This document shows, in pieces, positions 9,815 through 19,806 of a stretch of DNA of 25,052 nucleotides. A program made the position numbers and the translations under genes. Below the pieces are notes generated by a model. The model was not told the DNA's origin and made no database searches. It worked only from the letters and a program-made list of their open reading frames with translations. Origin of the DNA: Phallusia fumigata (lineage: Eukaryota > Chordata > Ascidiacea > Phlebobranchia > Ascidiidae); contig QXVZ01010600.1 in the NCBI GenBank assembly GCA_008931825.1, positions 1 through 25,052 of the forward strand, given 5' to 3'. Each line of letters opens with the position of its first letter. Position 1 is the stretch's first letter.

Positions 9815-12800
9815 ATGAATGCAACAAATCTAAGTCAGGGGGGCTTAGCCTTTGAAAATGTTTCATGCCAGGATGCCACTGGGAACCCGTGGTGCGAGCA
9901 TTCAGAAATTTCAAAGGTCGTGGAGATTGTGTATCTGACGTTGGTTTCGGTTATTGGAACATTTGGCAATCTTCTGGTAATCTTTTCGATCGTTCTACTC
10001 AAGAAAACTCACCAAAACGGAAATATGTTCATTGTGAATCTCGCAGTGGCAGATTTGCTGGTGAGTATAGGCACATTCACACATAGAATTTGCATGTTTA
10101 GAGCGGTTTGTATAATGACATCCGTCTAACCAACTGTGGGAATGATTTTGCAAATTGGTTTAAAAAAGGGTAGAACCCACCCAAGCGTTCTACGCCAAGT
10201 GCGTAGATAAACGATAGTGTTGAAAAACAACTAACATTTCTGGCCCCAAAGAAATGTAAATGTGTTGGACACAATCGGAATCAATCTCAATCCGGCTGGA
10301 GGCTTACTAAAATTGCTTTGCAGGCGACGGACGTAAACAGGGTTAATGCAAATTTTTGCTTGAAGATTTAGCAAAAAATATTTAGCAATATGGTTGATAC
10401 AAGTGATTTCAAGCAAAAAAGTGTCTATTTTTAGATGACTGGAATTTTCGTTCCTCTGATCATTAGCAATGTTTACAACGGCGGCAATTTTCTGCCATAT
10501 TGGTTATGCAGTGCCAGTGGCTTTGTTGCTATTCTGTCTGGCTCATGTTCCTGCATCAATCTGGCTGCTGTTGCCGGAAATAGGTAATTATCATTTCACC
10601 TGCTCCCTTATGCCATCCTGACAGTTCACTAATCACCGATCGCTTTCATTGTTTTCGAAACAGTGCAAAAACCTAGCACTTTCAAAATCGCTAATTTTTT
10701 CTATATGCTGCACCATATACCAGCAAACTTAAAAAGAAGTATTTCACTGTGCAGGTATTGGGCCATCGTTCGAAATCCAACTTATAATGTCGTTTTCTCC
10801 AAACGCAACGTTTATGTTATGGTTTCTATAACGTGGATGTGGAGTACGTTATTCACACTACCGCCGATTGTTCTCAGCGAGCACGGAATCAAATTCAGGT
10901 CCGTTATAAAGCTTCTTCTGTTAAAGCCTAACATATTGTACAAATTTTCACCTCTACATTTTACATGCACCAGAGCTTCTAAAAACTTAAAGTTGAAAGC
11001 TATTGACAGTTAGCCTTCGCAAGGTGTTTAAAAAAACTGGCTAATGGACTCTTCTCCGATTCATTTTAAACTATTATTAAACCCATACAATTAATTACAG
11101 CAGTTTATAAAGTCGGTTCATTGCTTGTTTTATAACCATTATATAAAAATCATAAAAATGTATTAGACATAGCCTACAATGCCCCAGAATGAGCAATGTT
11201 ACAAACGTATCAAAAAGAGTTAAAAGTGCACTTACTTCAACAGCTACGACCCCAAGGCGATGGCTTGTGTGTGGTCCATGCGCGATTCCGTGGCATACGA
11301 TGTGTGCCTTATGATATTCGTAGTGTTTATTCCGATCATGTGCATTTGTTTCTTCTACTGGAGGCTGTATAGGTATGTACCCAGCGTTTGGTTTGGTCTA
11401 AAAGTTTAGGTTGCTGTTCAAGTTTGTGTTAAAAAATGAAATTTAGCAAACGTTTTGAACGAAGAATGTGCGACCAAGGAGTAAGCAAGAATACGGTGCA
11501 CAAAACAGCCCTCAGTCCTTTAGAGAGAGCTACAATCTAATTGGCAACCTGCGGCCCTTTTTACGCTGGTACGGCTGATTTTCACTGCGCAAATGTTGTA
11601 ATTAGCTTTGTTGGTATCGCATAGTTATACACACCAACGTAGCCTACTTACTAAATTAAACTTTTAAACGTTCATCACCATATCAGTTTTTGACAAATTT
11701 ATGCCATTCTTGTAAACTTAGGGAAATGCATTCTTTCCGGTTCAACAAGATTATCGACGATTGACAACAATAGTTGACATTCTTAAGCAGATACGTTGCA
11801 GTCACTACAACAGAACGCAATTCGTATTTGCACATTTGCGCATTTAAAAAATTCAGAAACACATGTTTCATGCTGTCCATGTAATTTTCAGGAGAGTAAA
11901 ACATCGAGGCACGTGGCTTCGAAGGAGCAGTGAAAAACCATCGACTGAAAAACGCGGGTCAAGACATAGATCGATACAAAACGAAGTTAATTTGTTGAAG
12001 ACGCTTGCAGTAACTGTGTTAGTGTTTTTGCTATGTTGGGCACCATATGGTATTATGGTCGTTATTGGGGACCCAAGTACCCCACCCTTGTTACATAAGG
12101 TAAATGTGTTATGTTGTGTAAAAAAACTAAATTCCAATTGTTAAAAGAAAATGTAGTCTTGTTTCCTAGAAGCACAAAAAACAACCTAGCTTAGAATATT
12201 TTTACCTTATTAGGCCTTTGGCTGGCTTACAGTCACAAATTCATCACTCAATTTCATCATATACGGAGTCATAAACAGAAGATACAGAAACGGTTACAAA
12301 GCTGTCCTGAAAAAACTATTCTGTGTTAAAAGATGTAACAGGTAGGTAACTTACGCTTCTTTTTTATCTCAATAAATAATAAACAACCAACATTCTAAGC
12401 AGATACAAGCTTTAAAGTAGTCATGGAAGTTACTGAAAAGTTGGACTGAAAGACGATGTACAAAGCAAGATATGTCGAAATTGTACCTTCCAGACTGGAT
12501 GAGAAAAACTGTACAGCTGCAATCTGTACAGTTACTTTCCAATCAAAAACATGGCTTATTGAGAACACAAGCGTACATGCAGAACTAGCATTAGGGTAGT
12601 GAAGAAGATCAAACGCTCAAACAACTTTAAAAGCAGCTACAAGCAGGCAAAACTAAACTAAGAAGATCAACTCCACTTTTCAACTTCAGCTTCACATTGC
12701 TATTTTGCCGCCAAAATGCAAACAAAGAAACTTTTTTATTTCTATGACAAAAAAGACCACTTTTGTTTGTTGTCGATTACAAATACACAAAAAGTTTGTC

Positions 12801-13050
12801 GTTTTTGATTTGGTATTCCATTTATAAGCAAACTCATTCTCTGTTTATAATTTTGCTGTATCGTCATATCGTAAAATGTAGGTCGCAAGGAGCATTTCCA
12901 CCTCTAAAAGTGAACTTTACATTACCTGAAGGACTATCATCTGGTCGTGAAGACAATTTTTACGCTGCCGGTATGCCTTCGAAAACTGCGGTTCCACTTG
13001 GTACTGCAAGACAGCGCGTTGTTGCTAGTAACGCTGACGAAGTGTTTTAA
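9815..13050 (+). CDS. Melatonin/GPR84/Tre1-like class A GPCR, paralogue 2 (7 exons)
   Basis: Tandem duplicate of the preceding receptor, also expected at the plasma membrane. Exons: 9815-10060, 10435-10583, 10755-10898, 11244-11372, 11892-12099, 12214-12341, 12882-13050; all GT-AG, joined frame 390 residues. Exon phases equal those of paralogue 1, and exons 2, 4 and 6 have identical lengths (149, 129, 128). Shared motifs are the N-terminal Cys-x8-Cys (C18, C27), NLAVADLL in TM2, a TM3 cysteine, NRYWAI at the TM3 end, an ECL2 ACVWSM cysteine, CWAPYG in TM6, PPLLHKAFGWLT before TM7 and NFIIYG in TM7. N-glycosylation sites lie at N2, N5 and N15. Position 5.46 is Val, not the His of melatonin receptors. 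The cytoplasmic tail is longer than in paralogue 1 and ends in Asp-Glu-Val-Phe, which could be a class III-like PDZ ligand. The ligand is unknown. Confidence 0.88.
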
Positions 13051-13159
13051 TGGGATTGGGTGGTCGAGATAAGTAAAATCAAAATATACCGCACTGGAAT
13101 TTCTGTAATAGTACAGGAGCCAAGCAAAATATTGAGGGTAACAGGTCTCGCCTTGTATA

Positions 13160-13165
13160 AATAAA
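13160..13165 (+). terminator. Polyadenylation signal of receptor 2
   Basis: AATAAA 110 bases after the receptor 2 stop codon; an overlapping second near-copy follows. Position and spacing fit a 3' end near 13185. Confidence 0.55.
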
Positions 13166-13462
13166 TAACCTGAAGATTAACAGTACCAAGCAAATTTTTT
13201 AATCCGACGAAGCAGTTCACCTAAAAATAAGTTCCTCTCACAACACACCAAGCCGATCTGCCTAAAGTCTGGCTTTGGTGTATTTCCAACTACCAACTTA
13301 ACTTTTGTTTCATGTTTTTATGACTACCGACAAAGTTGCATTCTTAATTTATCAAAGTTGTGTACAGTACGCCAATAAAATATGTCTAAAATGCATAAAA
13401 CCACAAAATGCAAACACTGAAGAAATAATAGTCCACAAAACAAAAATCAAATTAGAAAATAA

Positions 13463-13468
13463 TTTATT
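13463..13468 (-). terminator. Polyadenylation signal of DCAF15
   Basis: AATAAA on the minus strand (tttatt on plus), 39 bases past the DCAF15 stop codon at 13507-13509. It implies a short 3' UTR ending near 13445, about 260 bases from the predicted end of the convergent receptor gene. Confidence 0.6.
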
Positions 13469-13506
13469 GTGGTTTGCAAGCAGAGAAACAGAACATAGAA
13501 AACATA

Positions 13507-15903
13507 TCACTTTTGCAAAGCTACCATTCTGTGAGCATCCCACAAAAGATTTAGGGATTTACCTTGCAATACAGACAAATTTGACAATGCATAAACACTG
13601 GATTGTGTACATCTCGGTACAGCACAGGATTTTCGTATTTCTTTTACAGTTTCCACTGCCCAATTTGCATTCCACTTTGAACCTATTTTTTCACTGTAAG
13701 CCTGCAAAGGTGATGCAGCAACAACTTCGTAACGGCCTGTCTGTAACCTCCAACAGAGAAAACACTGAAATTGCTGTAATGCATTAGCCTTGGAACCAAA
13801 GTTGCTATGGTGACGAAAATGCATCTCACGCAGTTTGGTTTTGGACTTTTGAGGTGAAACATTAAGCAGAGCCACAATAAGCATAATTACAGATCTTGTG
13901 CTTGGGCAGACATCAATAATTTGAACATCATAGTCTATAAGGTACCCAAACTTGTAAGTGGTATAGCATCTTGTGCGCAGCACATCAAAAATAACATGTT
14001 CAACATCCAGTACTAGGTTCTGACTAAATGCAACAGACTTTTGGGAAGACTCTGGTTTTACGGGGTTTAGAATTGTACCATTACCACCTTGTATTGTTAC
14101 AGGGCCACAAAACAGGCTGTTTTCAGCAAATGGTACTGGTTCGTCAGCTGACCCCATTGTTGGTCCATATAGGGTTTCTAAAAATGACACGATTCCATCT
14201 GTGCTTCGGCACACAGGTCTTAGGTTTCCATGAGATGAAACATCACCATTGCAATAAACACTGCCAGTGCCACTGCTTTCACTTGCATTTGAACTGGGAG
14301 ATGTTACACTTTCAATGGAAACTTCCATTTGACTGCGTAAACTCGACATCTTGCTGAACTTTGTGACAATGCGAGTAGGTGAAGTAATGTTGGCTAGTGA
14401 AATAGAATCTGCCCTTTTTCTTTTTCCATTTGTTTCTTGATTCTCTGGTATGTTTCTTCCACAATAAACACAGTTTTTTTGTTCCACTTTATATGGTGCT
14501 TCAGTATTCACATGTGCGCTACAGTTTGCACTGGTTGTCAAGCCACAACAGCAGTTTTCATTTTTAAACTTGATGTCCAAATGTTGATCTATATTTTTTG
14601 ACCTTAGTGATACAGCCCCAGAACAGCCAGAAGTGTTTTCTCTTTGCCTTGATAAAAGCACAATACTCTTTGGTTCTGGGTCAAAATATGGATCCACTTT
14701 ATCCTCGGTGGCATTAGGTTCATTACTAGCAATCATAATATTGCAGCATTGTTTACATCTTGCATTTGAGGAGTTGTTTTCACTAAGTACTATACGCTGT
14801 GATGTTGGCAAAGAATCGTCAGAAGTAAATGAAAACAGTGAGCCTTGGGTTGGGGATCGAATTGGTTCATCACCCTGAGAATTTGAGGGACTGAATAAGT
14901 CTGCTTCCAATTGAATTGAATTTGAAAATTCCAAGGTGTATGGTGTGCTACTGCCTGAGAAATCTGCATTTTGCAAACTGCCACTGTCAGAACCCTTTTG
15001 TACAGCTGAAGCAACTAAATTGAGGTGCCGGGTAAGTAGTAAATCAAACGTGCGATCACTGTTAGCCATAGGCTTGATTTCATCATTGTCACATGGAACT
15101 GGGATATCCTCAAATGTTGCTCGCTTTATTGAACTTAAAGGAAGGGCTGTGTCATTTCCATCTGTTGGCAGAATGCCAACACTAAAAACCCCAATAGAAT
15201 GGCCCATATTTAACACAAGAAGGTCATCAATTTTAAGACCACATGCATTTAAAACAGTAGAGTTAGAAGACACAGACGTATGCTTCATGTGTGCAACAAA
15301 ACCATGCTTTAAACAGTGAGCTGATGTTAAAATCTCCTCACTTTCTTCACAAAGCCCATCTAGGTTATTTTTTCCAAATCCACAATCTTCACAAGGCGAA
15401 TATGCAGGCACAGCAGCAACAGTGATGTAGCATATGCTGGTTTGCTTTCCATAACCAGTTACAACAATTTTTGACTTATCTTTTGGCCACTCAGCATATG
15501 TTAAACACAAGCGACCACTTATTTCCTCACTGGCAAACAGTCTAACTGTCCGAATCTTGACCATCTTTTTGTCTTGTCGAAATAACCACCAGTGAAGTCT
15601 GTATACCAAAGTGATGAATCCGGTGTGGTCAGACGGCTCATACATTTCAGTGTAAGAAATTACAAAAGTCCCATCTTTGCTAAAACCAAGAAACACATGT
15701 GCTTGATCCATTAAAATATTCTCACTTACAATATCCTTGAGGCAAAATGCCAATCTTGATGGAAGACGGCTAAATGTTGGTCCAACAGCCAGCTGACTTC
15801 GCTTTATAGGGTGCTTCGAAAAGTTTGCATATATCTCCCTTCTTCGCAACATACATGTGATAATTGCCTCTTTTCTATTTTTGTAGTTGCTTGTTACACT
15901 CAT
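13507..15903 (-). CDS. DCAF15: DDB1- and CUL4-associated factor 15, intronless
   Basis: Substrate receptor of a CRL4 (CUL4-DDB1) E3 ubiquitin ligase; 798 residues in one open frame against about 600 in human. The N-terminal domain (about 25-260) has the hallmark segments HVFLGFSKDGTFVISYT (69-85), YRLHWW (101-106), LTYAEWP (134-140) and the zinc site C171, C174, C197, H200 in front of GF. The C-terminal domain (about 655-798) matches the family across LDVEHVIFDVLR, DYDVQIIDVCP and the final SLNLLWDAHRMVAL. The middle (about 260-650) is Ser/Asn-rich, probably disordered, longer than in human, and has extra cysteine clusters (CKQCC, NENCCCG, CVYCG). Vertebrate DCAF15 has many introns; none is seen here. 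The start is the first in-frame ATG before the conserved domain, and the stop falls exactly where the family ends. Orthology is confident; the role is taken from the family. Confidence 0.9.
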   Translation of the reverse strand: MSVTSNYKNRKEAIITCMLRRREIYANFSKHPIKRSQLAVGPTFSRLPSRLAFCLKDIVSENILMDQAHVFLGFSKDGTFVISYTEMYEPSDHTGFITLVYRLHWWLFRQDKKMVKIRTVRLFASEEISGRLCLTYAEWPKDKSKIVVTGYGKQTSICYITVAAVPAYSPCEDCGFGKNNLDGLCEESEEILTSAHCLKHGFVAHMKHTSVSSNSTVLNACGLKIDDLLVLNMGHSIGVFSVGILPTDGNDTALPLSSIKRATFEDIPVPCDNDEIKPMANSDRTFDLLLTRHLNLVASAVQKGSDSGSLQNADFSGSSTPYTLEFSNSIQLEADLFSPSNSQGDEPIRSPTQGSLFSFTSDDSLPTSQRIVLSENNSSNARCKQCCNIMIASNEPNATEDKVDPYFDPEPKSIVLLSRQRENTSGCSGAVSLRSKNIDQHLDIKFKNENCCCGLTTSANCSAHVNTEAPYKVEQKNCVYCGRNIPENQETNGKRKRADSISLANITSPTRIVTKFSKMSSLRSQMEVSIESVTSPSSNASESSGTGSVYCNGDVSSHGNLRPVCRSTDGIVSFLETLYGPTMGSADEPVPFAENSLFCGPVTIQGGNGTILNPVKPESSQKSVAFSQNLVLDVEHVIFDVLRTRCYTTYKFGYLIDYDVQIIDVCPSTRSVIMLIVALLNVSPQKSKTKLREMHFRHHSNFGSKANALQQFQCFLCWRLQTGRYEVVAASPLQAYSEKIGSKWNANWAVETVKEIRKSCAVPRCTQSSVYALSNLSVLQGKSLNLLWDAHRMVALQK

Positions 15904-15914
15904 TTTTTATAATG

Positions 15915-15925
15915 TTACTTCATCT
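15915..15925 (-). promoter_or_regulatory. Possible splice acceptor and two-codon uORF before DCAF15
   Basis: Reading the minus strand, a pyrimidine-containing acceptor ends in CAG at 15924, followed at once by ATG AAG TAA (15923-15915), 12 bases before the DCAF15 start. It may be a trans-splice or 5' UTR acceptor. The ATG-AAG-TAA would be a minimal upstream frame. Weak evidence. Confidence 0.3.
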
Positions 15926-17497
15926 GAGTAAGATATGGTAAAATATTGTGTGAAGAATAATTATATTGTTAATTTATGTTATACTATAGTGTTATCATTC
16001 ACATTTGTGCTACACAAGACATTGTGGCAGTATTACCTAATAACTTTGCAAATCATTTTTAACAACAAAGTAATTTGTCAACAGTTTCGTCTTTAATAGG
16101 AGACAGTAGACATCAGCAACCAACTAATGCATCTATTGTACTACTCCAAGCCACCTACAATCCAATCACAGGTAACAACACTTACATTTACACTGCCCAT
16201 TCCGGCATACACACAAACATAAAAATCAGCCTTCAAGCATCTTAGAAATAACCAACTCCGGCGACCAAGGTAACCTAAACAAATGTTTACATCTATGCTT
16301 ATCACGTGTTTCCTTTACGGTAGGTTTCACATCGTTGCGTTACCTGCCGATGCATAGCGAAAGGCCGTCAAAATTCCCAAGGTGTGGTGGTCAATCAGTG
16401 TCGAGTAATTATATGCTCATGTGCTGATTTTCTAACGTTTAGGCGTATGATTTCAGTTATTACCACAAACCCCCAATGGCCACAAATTATTTCTTCCAAA
16501 AAATGTATGAATTACAGAAAACCAACAACACAGCAAGTTATTTTATTTTATCCAAAAGGAATAAATAAAGTTGTAATCACAATGCAAGCAATCTACACAT
16601 TTTCACAAACAAGCATAGGCAGTGTCCAGGCATTAAGTATCCATTAAGAAAAATGTTTTTTTAAATAAACAAAGCCTTCAGGTGAGTTGGTGTGTCGGGT
16701 ACATCAAAAAGAGTCTAAGCAAATCAAAATGTAATTGGCAAAAAGTAACAAGGAAAAAGAATCTAATGCACAGCACAAAACAGCAAATGTTAGCAATCAA
16801 AAAGTTTTGTAACAGTGACATTTCTGTTTTTGTTAGCTTAAAGTTAACCCTAATTTTTTCACGCAAGAGGTAACTAATACAGCACAAAACATAGAATTTG
16901 TAAGTGCATGGCTGCAGAGACAAAAACAACCGGACAACAACATTTAACAACCTGGTATTAAGTTGGTCAATAATTTTGTTTTTACAGCACCCTATTTGTA
17001 GCGGATTGAAGCTGTTATGCATTGAAAATTACCACATTAGGATTTTAACTGGGAAATATAATAAAGTTATTGAGAAATTCACTTGCAGCAGCCATGCACA
17101 ATATTTGCTCTCTACATCTCTACATTGCAAACAGCAACAGACAAACAACACACAAAAACAAGGAGAAATTCACAAACAAAACGTATACAGTGCTCACTGA
17201 ATGGTAGATATGAACAAAAATGAGGAAACAGAAGGTAACGAAAGAGCTTCGCAAAAACTAAATTTCATTTGGACAAATTTAAAAAATTGAAAAGGAAATT
17301 TGGGGTACATGCACGATACATTACCCACAGATACGGTTTTTACGACACACACAGGCCACACAGACTCATCAACATTGCATAGAACTAAAAATGAATTTTG
17401 TAATGACTCTCCAACCAAATTCTGTGACTATTTTAGTAGCCATTAATTGAAACTATAAAGGTAATTTGCAACTCTACAAGCGCTAATTGCTAAACTT
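15926..17497. other. Spacer between ATXN7L3 and DCAF15
   Basis: About 1.6 kb with no recognisable coding. It should hold the DCAF15 promoter and the 3' UTR of ATXN7L3, both transcribed on the minus strand. The plus strand is rich in aca/aaa runs, so the transcript would be U-rich, as in a 3' UTR. A minus-strand AATAAA at 16542-16547 is a candidate end for a long ATXN7L3 UTR. Open frames at 16384-16647 and 16678-17022 resemble nothing that I know. Confidence 0.45.
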
Positions 17498-18880
17498 TCA
17501 GGAAAGACCTAAAGATTGATGTGCTGGTAATTGACGTTTTTTATTCTTTTTCGTATGACTGTGTTTAACCCCTTTTTTAGATTTCTTTACAATTCCACCT
17601 GTGGGTGGTATGGCAGTTTGGGTGTTTCTTGCTCCTTCAGGTTCAGAAAGAGTTGCGCTGATGTGTTGTTGCCATAGAGACATGGTTTGATGGATGTTTT
17701 CACTTCGAACAATGTTGCTGTCCAGTTGGTGACGCATACCAACAGGCAGTATGTTAACATTGTCGTTAGCATCATGTATGTCACCAGACAAGAGTTTCGG
17801 TGAATTACTGGAAGCCTTTGAACGACCTACAATTGCTTTAGATGTCCGTGGGGAACCATTGCTACGTTCAGCTTTCCTCTTTTTTGTTTTACGCGTTGAT
17901 GAACTTTCGCAGGCAACAAACCAATCAGCGTCGTTTGAGTCATCTGGGTCCTCGTCAGGACCCAAAACATCATTAATAGTTGAAAATTTTCTAAAAATGG
18001 ATAAATTGTATGTCTTGCTACCACAACACCTTCCCATCAAACTTGTACACACCTTTTTTTACTCGCAACATTTAACACACCATATGTTCAGTACTTGTAC
18101 TTACCCACTATTGGCAATCCTTTGGGAAGCAATTCTACTAGAATTCCTACCCATGCCCATACATTTCTCTAGATGTGGAGCAAATCGGCTTGCTGCCATA
18201 TTGCGTTTACAGTTTGGACAAAGGCATTCAACCTACATAAAAAAAATTTAATACTGGATACCTATTTTCTTAGTTGCTTAAGATGTCCAGTTTATAATTT
18301 CAACCTCATACATAATACATCCATAGCTGTTAAAAATGATCAAGTTTTACTACTTTATTGAAAAAACTACTTGCAACATGTTACAATATACTAAACTTGA
18401 AATGTGGCAAGTAGTTATAATGTGCTAAAATCGGTAAAAATTTATAAATGTACGGTATGTTTTAAAACATTGGGGATAAATTGCACTTACATTTTTCTTT
18501 GACCCACAAAGTGGTTGTCCAAAAATATCAAGGCCTTTTTCTGTAACTATTTTGTATTTCTCGTCATCATCAGATTGATTTTCATCAAGAAATAATGTTC
18601 CTCTTGTCAATGATCTGTGAGCCTGAAAAGAAATCCTTAACTAAGTTTTTTTTATAGTACACAGAGGAAACTGAAAATCTTATTGGTGTAATTCAAGATT
18701 TGTAGCCAGTAAAAAAGCCATTTGAAGAAAATTACGTGCATGCAACAAAAATAAGCAATGAGTATTATGAATATTTTGTATGAAACCAGGTGTTAAGCCT
18801 ACCTCATAAGCAATTCCAAGTACAGCCTCTTCTATCATCTCATTAAGAAAGTGATCAGCATACATTTGCAAATCTGCCAT
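17498..18880 (-). CDS. ATXN7L3: Ataxin-7-like 3 / Sgf11, SAGA deubiquitinase module subunit (4 exons)
   Basis: Nuclear subunit that joins USP22, ENY2 and ataxin-7 to remove ubiquitin from histone H2B. Exons in transcript order: 18803-18880, 18491-18622, 18105-18232, 17498-17990; all GT-AG, joined 276 residues. Residues 1-30 form the N-terminal helix that binds ENY2 and the deubiquitinase ([13 protein letters not shown]-type pattern in the family, here AYEAHRS). EKGLDIFGQ (58-66) is a family signature. The Sgf11 zinc finger has C75, C78, H90 and C94 in CPNC...RFAPHLEKC, followed by [18 protein letters not shown], almost identical to the vertebrate protein. Then comes an acidic patch and a Lys/Arg-Ser-rich tail. 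The SCA7 domain found in vertebrate ATXN7L3 is not seen in the last exon or the next 1.5 kb, so the protein is built more like fly Sgf11. The start ATG directly precedes the conserved helix. Confidence 0.9.
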
Positions 18881-19806
18881 TGTGCATTGTTATTTGATAG
18901 GCGCAGCAGCACCTTAAGCATTGCAGCAAAACAAAATTAAAAAATAAGGTCAATAGTTTGTACCCAACAAAATTAGTGGAAAAAGTGATTTTTACAGTTA
19001 ACTGAAACAAGTTGATTGTTGAGGGAGGACCAGGAAAATTCGAACGCAAGGTTGACAATGACGAAATGCTCACAAACATTGGGAACAGGCATTTTGCATT
19101 TTCGTTTTGCAATTATCAAAACAAAAACCACACCTTGCCTTAGCATTTTACATATTATCCTGTGCCCCTGCAAAGCCATTAATCCCTTGTGCAAATGCAA
19201 TCACAAATGTGAACCCTGCTGACCTCCTGTGTAATTGTCTGGCACGAGGCGTCGCCAAATCCAACGCGAACGCGAATTATAAAAAACAAACAAGAAAAGG
19301 TTTCCGTTCCTGGCCTCGCTGTAGCGACAGCCAAAATGAGGTCACAATCAATCGATACGCTTCAATGCTCACAGCTCTTTGTGACGAAAAGCTGTTTTGC
19401 AATCGGCGTTTTGTTGACATTCGATGCTGTCGACCGGCTGTGGCGATTCGGTTTTGGAAGGGGCGAGGCTTGTTGGGCTTCTTTGTTACTGTTCATGAGT
19501 TTTTTTATTATTATTATCTGCGTTTCTGTCCAAAAACGTAAGAACCATATGTTTTTGCCATCCACCAGCAGCGTTAAGGCTTTGTTAAAGTGCAGCAGGG
19601 TCCCAGATGGTGCATTTTGCACACCAATAGAAAAATCGGTTTAAACTTGCGTTAGACAGCATTTTGGTGTTTTTTTGTCAGAAAGTATTCGCTATGTGAT
19701 CTGTGTCACTGTCTCTAATGGAGAAAAAGGCAGAAATAAGATTTGTTTTAAAACATTTACCAACAATTGTCAAATATAACATATTGTTGTAGGTACATTT
19801 AGAAAC
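18881..19806. promoter_or_regulatory. Head-to-head promoter region of ATXN7L3 and basigin-like gene
   Basis: The 926 bases between two divergent start codons. The part around 19240-19460 is richer in G+C and CpG than the surroundings, as promoters often are. A good donor (gtaaga, 19538) and an acceptor (19791-19792) could bound a 5' intron of the basigin-like gene. No TATA box was singled out. Shared regulation is inferred from geometry only. Confidence 0.4.

Noticed and set aside
11540-11600. Possible second hAT MITE end (ggcaacctgcggccc) in intron 4 of receptor 2
   Set aside because: Only one end resembles a hAT terminus; no matching inverted end or 8-base target duplication was found.
13305-13787. 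160-codon plus-strand frame
   Set aside because: It lies largely antisense to the DCAF15 end and its 3' UTR; AT-rich composition and no family match.
16384-17200. Several 60-115 codon frames on both strands between ATXN7L3 and DCAF15
   Set aside because: Mutually overlapping, low-complexity, no recognisable domain; the region fits a 3' UTR plus promoter.
15904-18880. ATXN7L3 and DCAF15 as an ascidian operon
   Set aside because: They share a strand, but the 1.6 kb gap is far larger than the very short spacers typical of ascidian operons.
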